The position numbers and the translations under genes were made by a program. From Nageia nagi (taxonomy: Eukaryota > Pinophyta), in NCBI GenBank assembly GCA_050084985.1, contig JBITNC010000001.1, positions 187,488,001 through 187,552,000 of the forward strand: a DNA stretch of 64,000 nt, in the 5' to 3' direction. The notes beneath the pieces are model-generated. The model ran no database searches. It was not told the origin of the DNA and was given only the letters and a program-made list of their open reading frames with translations. The first letter of the stretch is position 1. The number at the start of each line of letters is the position of its first letter. Below are positions 1 through 10,929 of this stretch, in pieces.

Positions 1-1633
1 TCAATGCAAAAAGGGACACAAAAAAAGATGTAAATTTGCATCCCTTTTTACATCAGACTACATTAGCAATTCAAAATTTAAAAAAGGGGGCCACTTGTCA
101 ATTTCCTCAAAATTGTTTATGGGTCAAAGGGGATACAAATTTGATTTTTTGAGCAGGAGAGCACCAAGTAAGTGGCCTTCTAGCTCATTTGACTCAAATC
201 TAACTCAATTTTTACCTCATTTCACTTGATTTTAACCTATGTTTTTTATTTTTTTGCATGTTTACTAATAGGTTTTTTCATTTTATGGCAAGATAAAGGG
301 ATTCTTGCAATATGTTTCAATTCCATGAATTTACACTACAAATGCTAGGGTTTTTCAAATTCCCCATGAATGTTTACTTGAAATTATCAACAATTTATCA
401 TAAAATCATAATTACATCCATATTATAGGCTTTTTCCTTATGAATTTTTACTTAAAATTATCAATAATGCACCATAAAATTGGAAATTAAATCCATTCCT
501 TCTCACCAATGCACCATAAAATTTTAAATTAAATCCATTCCTTCTCAACAATGCACCTTAAAATAAAAAATGCACCAAGAAATTGAGATAAATTCTTAAC
601 AATGCACTATAAAATGAAATGTTAGTAAAAATTGGGATTATACCTATGAAACTCAACTCTAGAACTCTTCCTTGTTCTCCAAAAACTTACTTTTTACTCA
701 CAATTTCTAAAACTCTTCTTATGCCCCAAAATCAGCCTCTTAAACTCACAATTTCACAAACATTGCTTCATATACTAAATTATATAAAACCAAAATTAAG
801 TAAATTTGGTATTAACTTAATAAATTATATAAATCAAAATTTAGTAAATTTGGGATTAATTTAGTAAATTTATATAATTTTAAGATGAGGTTATGGACAA
901 CTTTTTTAGGTCTAAATTTTAAGATATTTTTATATATAATTTTGCATATAGTTTTTGTTTGATTAATTTGGCATATAGTTTTTTATATTGTTGTTTATAT
1001 AATTGTTATTTATGTAAGTTATATGATAGTTTTATTTTTATTTTTTTATTTTTTAAATTATATGAGAGAAAAATATAATTTAATATTAAAGTAAGTGAAT
1101 AATTATATAGATAAAAAAATATAGGTCATTGGGTTTGGAAAATAAGAAAAATTCATCTTTCAAAAAATTTAAACATGATATCAAGAGGGTCTTATTAATC
1201 ATTAATTATGAGATTTGATGGGAATCATTTGTAATAGAGTGCTTCTACTCATCATCCTTAACCAATTTAGTAACACCAAGCTCCCATCCATGAACAAGAG
1301 CCAAACCATTTTGGTGATCTAAGTACCCTCTTTCCTATTCTAAATCAACATTTATAGTTATATAAATGACCAAGGACTTAGAAGGAAGAGTTTCATAACT
1401 ATTCTAAAGGTCATTAAGGATATTCAACAAAGGGCATTATTAATGTGAGATGAATGATGCCTACTAGGGTCTAAGTGATAATGTTAAAATCATTAAGAAG
1501 TTCTGTAGGTGAAAAGGGTTAATTGTGGGAATCTACTAACCATGCATGAAGTATTCTTGTAATGATATATTAGTATCTACAAATGGTTCCTAACTGGAAT
1601 AGATGTTAAAGATTAAAATAAAGATAGGATATG
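1..1633. other. AT-rich flank, no gene; CACTA-like subterminal motifs at the left edge
   Basis: No coding region is supportable. The first 60 bases carry the inverted motif pair gatgtaaatttgcatc plus a further ttacatc, the same short motif that crowds the ends of the CACTA element at 59594-60657 and the block at 13920-14110. This suggests a CACTA end cut by the window edge, but no CACTA terminus is seen. The remainder is AT-rich. Between 860 and 1130 there are long A/T runs without repeat structure, and 1140-1633 contains nothing recognised. Confidence 0.4.
362..620. repeat. Imperfect short tandem repeats (about 42 bp)
   Basis: The phrase aatgcaccataaaat, with variants, recurs at about 465, 508, 549 and 600, each followed by a related 'aaattaaatccattccttctcaac' type spacer. 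A longer related unit starts near 362. The period is about 42 bp and the copies are diverged. It has no coding potential. It may be part of an unrecognised transposon end or a local minisatellite. Confidence 0.55.
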
Positions 1634-2305
1634 TGTAGATCCTAAATAATGTGATAGTGTAATTAATTGGAGGAATTAACACATGCACTATTTTGTCTAT
1701 TAGTTAGTTGACATAAAGTAGGAATATGACAACAAATTATTAAGCATACAAGTTTGTTTCATTAACATACATATTCAATTAATTAAGGAAAGGTATAACT
1801 AATATCATACACACTAGTACAGCATTAGTGCCCTAGTAACAGTACACCATTGACATCATGTTAATGATCAAATTAAAGATGCGATGAAATATGAAATGAT
1901 AAATGAACGAATGATTTATCAATATAATGAAAGTATAATAATATTTGAGATAAGAGATTCATTTGTTACAAATAAGAATACCTTTCAAAGGTTTACTTTA
2001 CAAATGATGTTCAATTCATTTATTCTCTATCTGATCTTTACTTGATAGAAGCCTTAGGTCATCTATAAGCTACCCCTTGTCTAGTCTCCTCTTGATGATA
2101 ATCCCATCCTTTGTATTTGTATGTCTTTTATGCCTTTATATAAGGATACTTCTATTATAGGATTTGACCCCTTGTATAATCCATAAGGGTAAAAAATATG
2201 GCCTACACCTATTTCATACATTTTAAATCCCTTTTTAAATAATACATTGTTAAGGGATTAAAATGATTTATTAAATGCATAAAGGTTAATTTTGAGGTGT
2301 CTACA
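1634..2305 (-). repeat. LTR (3' LTR of the minus-strand element)
   Basis: Begins TGTAGATCC and ends GGTGTCTACA. It aligns along its length with 10270-10929, sharing stretches such as taattaacacatgcactatt and gatttgaccccttgtataat with scattered substitutions. The polypurine tract lies immediately to its right, which makes it the 3' LTR in element orientation. Confidence 0.82.
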
Positions 2306-2320
2306 TTTTCCCCTCTTTGG
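2306..2320 (-). other. Polypurine tract of the LTR element
   Basis: The plus strand reads ttttcccctctttgg. The reverse complement is CCAAAGAGGGGAAAA, directly followed by the LTR start TGTAGA. Plus-strand DNA synthesis of LTR retroelements is primed from such a tract, so this fixes the element's orientation as minus. Confidence 0.65.
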
Positions 2321-2829
2321 ATGTGTGATTGAAGCAATGAATTTACATGTCCAAATAAGAAGTGTAGCCAAGACATGGAAAAAAAGCTTTTAATATTTTT
2401 GTTGATATTGTCTTTTATTGAATGATGTTGAGGGTCTTTATGTTGCCCTAGGAAAGATCCTTGAGTGGAGTAGCCAAGCCAAAAGCTATTGAGAAGCTAT
2501 CTTTAGGAATACTATTTGGATGATGTTTGGATGACTATAAAAATCCATATCCAAGGCTGGAGATGGAAGATATGATTTTCCTCACTTATATTATTTCAAT
2601 CATGAATATTATCATTTAGTTATTTTTGATAATTGAGAAATTGATGCACTTATGTTCATATCATGAAACAAAGAGGTGATGGTTTGGATGAGTGGAAATA
2701 ATAATCGATTGTATGCTATAGGTAGCCCAATAGACTATTAGCATGATGCTAGCACCCTAGTTTTGACTATAATTTTTCTTCTATTTTGTTGGATCTATGT
2801 GTTTGTAATGAAATGTCAATCATAAAATA

Positions 2830-3790
2830 ATGATGGATGCACAGTAAGTTGTTTCATCCATTAGAGATGATCCAATGCCAACATCTTGCTCACAACTACA
2901 TCATCAATTTATCTTTTAAGTGAGTTAACTCTCACTAGCCATATAAATGGCCATTGATGATCATACATTTGTATGTATATGATCCAAATATAGTATGCTT
3001 TATATGGGTTAAAATAAAAACTTATGTGGATACATATAAAAATGTATCATCCATTAGAGATGATCCAATGTCAACAAATTGCTCATAGCTACATCACTGA
3101 TTTACTTTTAAGTGAGTGAACTCTCACTAGTTGTATCATTGGTCATCAATGATCATGCATTTTTATGTCCATGATCCAAATATAGTATGCTTTATATGGT
3201 TTCAAACCAAAAAAAACCATGTGGATACATAACAAGATGTATCATCCATTAGGGATGATCCAATGTCAACAAATTTCTCATGACTATATCATTAGTTTAC
3301 TTTTAAGTGAGTGAACTTTCACTAGCTATATCGTTGACCATAGATGATCATGCATTTTTATGTCCATGATCCAAAGATAGTATGCTTTAGATTGGTTCAA
3401 AGTAAAAAAAACATGTGGATACATAGAAAAATGTATCATCCATTAGGGATGATCCAATGTCAACAAATTACTCATGGTTGTATCATCAGTTTACTTTTAA
3501 GTGAGTGAACTCTCACTAGCTATATCATTGGCCATCAATGATCATGCATTTTTAAGTTCATGATCTAAAGATAGTACACTTTAATGGGTTCAAAGAAAAA
3601 ACCATGTGGATACATAACAAAATGTATCATCTATTATAAATGATCCAATGTTAATAAATTGCTCACGACTACATTGTCAGTCTACTTTTAAGTGAGTGAA
3701 CTCTCACTAGCCATATCAATGGCCATTGATGATCATGTATTTTGATGTCCATGATTAAAATACATAAGCCATGTAAATCAAGGATGAAAT
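2830..3790. repeat. Five tandem copies of a ~193-bp unit inside the LTR element
   Basis: Units begin near 2855, 3048, 3243, 3438 and 3628 with catccattagagatgatcc and variants. Each continues through ttacttttaagtgagtgaac, a 'tgatcatgcattt' palindromic core and catgtggatacata. The spacing is 190-195 bp. The copies are diverged but colinear. The array lies in the non-coding part of the retroelement between the 3' LTR and the antisense gene. Tandem arrays in this position are known in some plant gypsy elements and can seed satellite DNA. Confidence 0.8.
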
Positions 3791-5160
3791 AAATATAATA
3801 TATTATAATATTATAAGATGAAACAATGAAATTCTTGATATTAAAACTTGTAAAGGTTTGGGATCTTGAGTTTAATTATGCACAAAGAATGTACACCATC
3901 GATGCCCTGAAAATAGGTCAATGTATGCCATTGGTACCATGTGGACCATATTTCATGCTATTGATATTGTAGTATTCCTCAAATTTGGATAAAATAAAAT
4001 TATCTTCACTAATGTTATCCAAAGTCTATTGATTCACCATACTTATAGCTGAATATGAGATTAGCCCCAGTTGATGCTAAAAATGGGGTAAGGGAAGCCA
4101 TCTTGCCATATGCATGAAGCATAAGTCCACCACATAATCATTCAACATATAGAGGAGAACAAAGTTATTCAAAGTTATGATAAATGTAGTGTATAATGTA
4201 AATTTAATTCTATAAGGGGATACAATGCCCCATCATTCTACATATTTCTCCATGTTGATCGTAGGCCAACCAATAAATATCAATTTATTCACTTGGCATG
4301 TATCAATTCCTATTAACCATTATCAACCTTTCCAAATGTGAATTCAACATGCTTAATAAATTCAAATTAAAATATAAAAACAAAATATTCATACCTCACA
4401 ATGGAAACATAATTTCGGTACCAATCCTCATGCCAAAAAGGTGTAATTAAGGATAAGTATAGGAGGGTTTTCAATCATTGGAGTAACTCATGAATTGGTA
4501 TGTCACTAGTGCCTTGATGTTAGTATGCTATTGGAATCATGAAATAAGTGGAGAAATTCATTTAATTAAGTAGTGCCTTCATATGTCATCAAATCTTGCA
4601 AATATCATGGGCCTACAGCTACCTAGGAGCAACCTTCATGAAGATATAATTTTACCCTGCCAAATGACTAAACCCAAGTATTCATAATTTGAGTTTTTTA
4701 ATTACATATCATAAATAAGTATTAATTATCATATAAAAAATATCAATTGATGAAAATGAACTAGGTGCATTTGAAACCTATCTAAACAACATATTAGCAT
4801 GTCGCTAGTGCCTTAAACCTAATATAAATTTTAATGAAAAATACAAATGAAGTAATATTTACCTAAGTCATATGGGCATCATTCAAAGAAAGTTTGAGAA
4901 TAAATTAGATCCAAATTTGATCAATAGCACACACAACTCAAATAAGTGGACACCATTGACACCGTGGAAATGGCAATTCTTAGTATCTAAAAAAGGATGG
5001 GAGGGATTTAAAATTTTTACAAGGCCAATAAGACCTCTACATAACAATTCAGGAACTGTATGGTAAAAAAGATGTGATGCCCTAATTAAAGCCCCAAATT
5101 CAACCTATAAAATCAAAATATTTTTAAAAATAGGTCATTTTAACTTTGACATCCTTGCCA
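3791..5160. other. Element interior without recognised coding region
   Basis: AT-rich sequence between the 193-bp array and the antisense plant-mobile-domain relic. Short ORFs (for example 4872-5066) show no recognised domain. Phrases such as 'gtgcc...catTGGTACCATG' and 'ctagtgcctt' recur here and elsewhere in the element but form no regular array. Confidence 0.4.
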
Positions 5161-7260
5161 TTTGGAGCTCTAACAAGTAGGCATCGACTTCCTTGCTAAC
5201 TCGACCAAGTTTACCACCCTGCTAGCAATGTTGCACTATTTGAGCATCTATTCCATCTTTCATTTTAGTAGATTGAGTGGGAGAATGTCCATAAAGGATT
5301 CAAGACTATGGAAGGATGGTTACCATCGATTGGAGGAGTATCTAGTGGCTAATTATGGGGAGGACATGTCATCTAGTAGAGTATCTCTATATTCTTTTAG
5401 TTGAGCATGTGGTAACTAAATTCAAACTTAAAATATTATATTTTTATTATCCATGAGTGGAGAGGATGGACTAATAGACACAGGCATTACCTTGTAGGAT
5501 CATAAGGTGTTGATCTGGGGTAGGCCTATGTGGACTACAACTTTAGATTTAGCCTAAGCCTTCCCATGAACCTAGCAATTAGTTGATATTGATGTGAGTT
5601 AGGGGAGCTTGCATATGTAGGGATAGTACAAGTGGATACACCTCTTCTCATTGCATTGGTTGAGAAATGGGATCAGGATTGTTGCTCATTTCACCTTCCA
5701 ATTGGTGAAATAATAGTAACTCTAAAGGATGTGTACTAGATCTAGGGTATACCCATCAAGGTTGACATGATATATCATCATGAGATGGGGGACAATAACA
5801 CTCATGGGGTTGAGTGTTTATGGTTAATCGAATCAGATGATCATGAATAGGATTATCTATCGATGCAACTTGCAAAGGGCTATAGGTTTACCAAAGTAGG
5901 GAGACACCTAATGTTGCATGTGTTGGCTATTATTACTACCTATCTATGTCCTAATAAAATCCATTCAAATTTTCCTATTGGGTTGACATGGATAGTACAA
6001 GAGATATGTGCTTGTGGGTAACAATTCACATGGGGCTGAGTTGTACTAGCACATTTTCATTCATTAATGTTGATAAGGTCAACATGATGATTGCTCATGC
6101 TAGTATCCTACAGGTCTAGGCCTATGAGCACATCTTAGTCATCAGGCTAGTGGGACTGTAGAGGGTGAGAGATGATCCAATAGAAATGGCCTTGGTATGC
6201 TATACTAGCCCATTAGGTGGATATAGGCTTCCTCAATCCATGGAGGCAAGGAGGATAGACATCGACGACCTCTAGGAGGAAAACATCATATGGGTGTGCT
6301 ATGCTATTTATGTTTGGTATGAGAATGTTCATCATTTGGCATGAATGAGGCAAACCCTCTTCTTCTATACTAGGCAAAAGAGAGTAGAGCCATATCATCC
6401 AAAGTAGGTGTTGAGATAGTTTGGGATATAGTAACTAATTCTAGTAGTGCCCCTAGTGTACTATCGATACATAGTGGAGAGAGACATTCCTGATAGTGCT
6501 CAAAATAAGCTAGTGTGGATAGTAGGATGGATAGATCCATCAGTAGAGGATGTTACTATGGATGTAGCCATGGCTCCCAAGGTTGCCCCTAGTTATGTGG
6601 CATGATAAATAGCTATGCATCCAGGCTCTTTGGACCTAAACAAGTCAAATAGTGGGAGTGATAATATGATGAGCCTACCATCAAAGGAGTTTGATAAGAT
6701 GAATGTAGATAATCCTATCCATGATGGACCTCCATCAATAGGGGGATTAGAGGTGCTAGTAATAGTTTCCCCTACTCCATGTAAGAAAGATTTTCTCATT
6801 ATGCTTCAAGATTTTCAAAATTTTAAATGTAACTAATGAGAGACTAACTAGCATTATGTATGATATGATAAGGGTGTTAGATGCACAAGTATTAGTTATG
6901 GAGGTTAAGCTGATTAGATTAAGGCCAATGGAGGATAAGGTAACATGTCTTCATTCATTAAAGGTGGAGTTGGCTATGGTGAGGTCTACACTAGTGACAC
7001 AACATGCAAATGTGGTTTCACTATCTTAAATAATGAAGGGTATCCATGATAAGCTCACCATGCCCCCACCAGATCAGTAGTAGGCATTCATGCAAAGTTG
7101 GGATGATCATATTATAGCATAGGCTCTAGAGATATCCAAACTATGGGCAAGTATACGAGGCCCAAACACTTTTGGAGACTCATGGACTCATAGCAAGTGA
7201 TATCTCAAGTGGAGTCTCTATATCTAGAGGTAGTGGTAGGAGGGTACACTCTAGGAATGA
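5161..7260 (+). pseudogene. Plant mobile domain (PMD) gene relic, antisense to gag
   Basis: The conceptual plus-strand translation with stops ignored resembles the PMD family (MAIN/MAIL type and transposon-borne relatives). At about 5640-5745 it reads TPLLIALVEKWDQDCCSF followed by HLPIGEIIVTLKDVY, matching the family pattern of LLxALVxRW, then xFHLPxGExTVTLxDV, then GLPIxGD. Near 5875-6060 come KGYRF, LTWIVQEIC and a WG..VLAHFHS stretch, corresponding to the later WLPLLRDL and WGSAVLAHLYR segments. Many stops and frameshifts mean no protein is made. PMD proteins are known both as host proteins affecting transposon silencing and as passengers of MULE and gypsy elements. The tail (6.6-7.3 kb) is Ser/Gly-rich with uncertain limits. 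Confidence 0.65.
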
Positions 7261-7299
7261 GAAATCTAGTAGTGATGCTAGTGCCCACCCATAGGGGTG

Positions 7300-8400
7300 G
7301 ATGATGTAGGGCTAAGGCCCATGTATACCTTTTTTGTACCAAATTTTGTCTTTTGAGATATATATACATATATATGACCCATTTGATGGACTTAATACTC
7401 TATATTTTTTTATCTTTGTGTTATATTTAAATGGTTGACATTGGATGCACATACAGGCAAAATGAACTCTAAAAATTGACTCATTAATGGTAAAACATGC
7501 TAAACATGCACACATTATGTTATGTATAATTGATAACAACCATAAGATAGACATACAAACTAAAAGTGGATTTTAAACATTCTATCCTGGGAAACTCATG
7601 ATGTTGGTGCCTTGACATAGAGATAATAGGGCATTAGCACCATGCATAGAGAGGAGTTGGATCCCTAAATTACAGACATAGAAAGAAAAGATGAATACAA
7701 ACAAAAAAAGCACTAGACTAGTGAATACATAGAATAGGAAAGAAAAAGACACAAAAACAACCTAGCTATTAATATACACTGATTGTGATGTCAAAAAGAG
7801 CTCAAGTAATAACTTTATGTACCTGGGGGGTTTTTTCCACTCAAATATATTTTATAAAGGTAGGGATAAAAAGAGGCACTTTTATACTAATCATCCTATG
7901 TCATTGGTGCTTTGAAAGCAAGAATGCACGTTGTTGGTACCACATATTTTGATTTCATTCATGTTTTGATTTGGATGAGAATGCCTATATGCTTGAGTAT
8001 TATCCAAAAAAGAATGTAAATTATAGGAAATATTTATTGTATCGATGCACCCTCAATATTATGAATATGGTAGGGGATTATTGAATACCCCTAGCCATGC
8101 ATTATCCAGATGTACAAGTCCTATCTATGCAGCTAGTTTTTGATCCATCATGATTGCTCCATTATTAATGAAATCATGTATAAAGTTATGAAGTGTCCTA
8201 CAATCCTGAGTTATATGACTAGGTACCCTATGATAATTGCAAAATTCCTAATAGTGAAAATTTTTAGGTACACCATTAGTAAACTTAGGTTCAACAATAG
8301 AAGGAAATTCAATTAGTTCTTCATCTAATAATATATTCAAAATATTATCAATAGTATTAGTCAAAGGAATATATTGGCGAGTATGTTTGAGTGGGGAATT
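7300..8400. other. Element interior, no supported gene
   Basis: AT-rich sequence between the antisense PMD relic and gag. A short minus-strand ORF at 7312-7554 has no recognised domain. The stretch from about 8130 to 8400 probably still belongs to the decayed end of gag on the minus strand, but no zinc knuckle could be made out with confidence. Confidence 0.35.
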
Positions 8401-8403
8401 ACC

Positions 8404-9707
8404 TCATTTTTTGTGAGTAACATGATTTGCTTCAACCTTGGGTTTATTTTTAGTAATAGGTTTTGTAGGTGAAGTATGCTCAACATGTTTCATAACACTT
8501 AACTTTTTAATGCATGGTTCCTTTTTAGTAACAATGTCAATCATATCTCCTAAAGACATATCATGATTAGAGATGAAAAAGAGCTTATATATAGGCAAGA
8601 TACCATCCACAAAAATATGCTTGAGTTCATGTTCATCATGGTGAGTTTATTAGCATTTTTTTTCCATACCTTTATAAAATCCTTCATTGATTGGTGAGGG
8701 ATTTGTTTAATTTTACACAGGTCCTTAAGCTAAACCTTATCAATAATTTCATAACCATAATCATGGAAAAACACATAAATCAAATCCTCATACCTATCAA
8801 TGCTACTTTTGGGAAGCCAAAAGTACCATTTGAGAGCCTCATCTTTCGAACTGTAAGAAAATAACTTAGCCAACAAATCTTGATCATGCATATATTTAAT
8901 AGCTTCTTCATGAAATTTATGAACATGCATCCTAGGATCCTACATACCATCAAACTTAGTAAATTTGACACTCTTTTTCCCAAAGATTATTTTGGAAAGA
9001 ATCCTAGTAGTGAGGGGTATTTTTAAACATGAAAGGAAATCATCCTCACTTCTCATCATGTTGTTAAATCCTACATTGGTCTTTGGGGATGGTGGTGGGG
9101 AAGGAGGAGGTTGTTGTGCATTGTTTGGTATTTGAGGTGGAATATGTTTCAAAATAGCAAACTCATTAGTACAAGTAACCCTATCTTGCTCAAGTTCATG
9201 TACTACCCATACTAGGATTTCTAATTATTTATATGGATATTATTTATACCAATCAGTATTTTCTTAGATATCCATAATGATACCTACCTTAATCTCATCA
9301 TCCTCAAGAGTCCAAGTTGGTTATAGCTTAAAGGCTTCTCTAATAACTTTAGTAAGTTGCTGCTTAATAAGAATTTTAATTTTATCATCAAGTAAAATAA
9401 TTTGACCCTTACCTTTCTTCTCTTGATCAAAGTAATGTGGATTAAGTATCAAATTGCTATGAGATTCATCATCTTCATATTTAGGTTTTGATTGGTCATC
9501 ACTATCAAAAACATTTTCCTCATGTAGTGGTTGTTCCAACTTAGCATCAAGCTCTGGTTTAGACTCTACTTTGTTAGGATATACATCACTTGCACCATGG
9601 TGATAGTCAATCACATTGCTCACACCATGCATTTCATGCATATGATGGATATGTTTTGATGATTGCTCATAATAAAATAAGCTGTCTTTAGATTCTACAA
9701 TTTCCAA
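8404..9707 (-). pseudogene. Ty3/gypsy-type gag relic
   Basis: Successive minus-strand ORFs at 9321-9707, 8940-9152, 8730-8930 and 8404-8610 look like one gag gene broken by stops and frameshifts. The first is acidic and His/Glu-rich. The second has a proline run (PPPSPPPSP) and ends in VKFTKFDGM, the usual lead-in to the gag core. The third contains LLAKLFSYSSKDEALKWYFW, then LPKSSIDRYEDLIYVFF, matching the retrotransposon gag pattern of L...S....A..WY..LP..SI....L...F. Gag would form the virus-like particle. Its position next to the 10270-10929 LTR is right for a minus-strand element. Confidence 0.75.
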
Positions 9708-10254
9708 CTAGTTACCAAGAAAATTTGTATCTATAAGAAGTTTCACCACCATAGGAGCATTATTATGAATAAAACATTGTAGCCTTTCCTTATTAGATAA
9801 CACCTATTGAATGGACCAAGCATTATAAGGAATGCTATCAGATCAAAAAGTTCATCATCATCAAAAGGTTTTAGATGAGGAGCCAAATTATCCAAGTTGC
9901 TTTGATTAAGAATAGCATATCGATTAGGGGTCTCTCCAATAATGGATATTCATTTACCAAAATCTGAAGATTTAGAATCCCATATGGTCCTAAGAGGAGG
10001 GATTTGACTAGATAATTTAGGATTCATTCGAAGACTTCTCCTAACCTCTAAAAAATATACTTTTGATTTGGATATTATAGGGTTATCTATGTTAAGATTC
10101 ATATTTAGTATATAAGAAAAATAAACCCTAGTTTTATCTTGATCTTTGGCTACTATTTGAAGCACTTCCTCTATGGAGAGAAAAAATAGTGAAAATATAT
10201 TCATGACTTTACAAAAGGATTTTTTCGTAGACGAAGACCTAGGTGTGTAAGAAT

Positions 10255-10269
10255 GTTGGGTTCACCAAA
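10255..10269 (-). other. Candidate tRNA primer-binding site
   Basis: Reading the minus strand inward from the 5' LTR end gives TTTGGTGAACCCAAC. A TGG start within two bases of the LTR is as expected for a site pairing with a tRNA 3' CCA. It is not the initiator-Met type (TGGTATCAGAGC). The tRNA was not identified. Confidence 0.45.
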
Positions 10270-10929
10270 TGTAGACCCTAAATAATGCGATAGTGTAATT
10301 AATTTAGGTAATTAACACATGCACTATTTAGTCTATTAGTAAGTTGACATAAAGTGAGAATATGACAATAGATGATTAAGCATACAAATTCATTTCATTA
10401 ATATGCATATTCAATTAATGAAGGAAAGGCACAATCAATATCATACACACTAATACAACATCGATTCCCTAGTAACAGTATGCCATCGACATCATGTTAA
10501 TGATCAAATTAAAGATGTGATGAAAGATGAAATGATAAATGAATGAATGATTTATCAATATAATGAAACTATGATAATATTTGAGATAATAGATTCACTT
10601 GTTATAGATAAGAATACCTTGAAAAGGTTTGCTTTACAAATTATGTTCAAGTCCTTGATTCTCTATTCAATCTTTAGTTGATAGAAGCCTTGGGTCTTCT
10701 GTAAGTTGCCCCTTTTCTAGTCTTCTCTTAATGATAATCCCATCCTCTAGCTTTGTATGTCTTTTATGCCTTTATATAGGGATGCTTATAATATAGGATT
10801 TGACCCCTTATATAATCCACAAGGGTCAAATATATTTCCTACACCTCTTTTATGCATTTTAAATAAAACATTGTTAAGGGATTAAAATTATTTATCAAAT
10901 ACATAAAGGTTCATTTTGAGGCATCTACA
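10270..10929 (-). repeat. LTR (5' LTR of the minus-strand element)
   Basis: Starts TGTAGACCC and ends GGCATCTACA, colinear with 1634-2305. It is 12 bp shorter through small deletions. In element orientation this is the promoter-bearing LTR next to gag. Confidence 0.82.

Larger units (their letters stand above)
1634..10929 (-). mobile_element. Non-autonomous LTR retrotransposon with minus-strand gag and antisense plant mobile domain gene
   Basis: Two direct repeats of 672 and 660 bp (1634-2305 and 10270-10929) each start TGTAGA and end TCTACA, the inverted hexamer expected of LTRs. Just inside the left LTR, 2306-2320 reads on the minus strand as a polypurine tract (AAAGAGGGGAAAA) abutting TGTAGA. 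Just inside the right LTR, the minus strand reads TTTGGTGAACCC, which starts with TGG as a primer-binding site should. Both place the element on the minus strand, in agreement with gag at 9.7-8.4 kb. No reverse transcriptase, RNase H or integrase was recognised in the 8-kb interior. Instead it holds a plus-strand plant mobile domain relic and 193-bp tandem repeats. The LTRs look roughly 85-90% identical by eye, so the insertion is old. No clean 5-bp target duplication is seen (ATATG on the left, AGAGG on the right). Confidence 0.8.
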
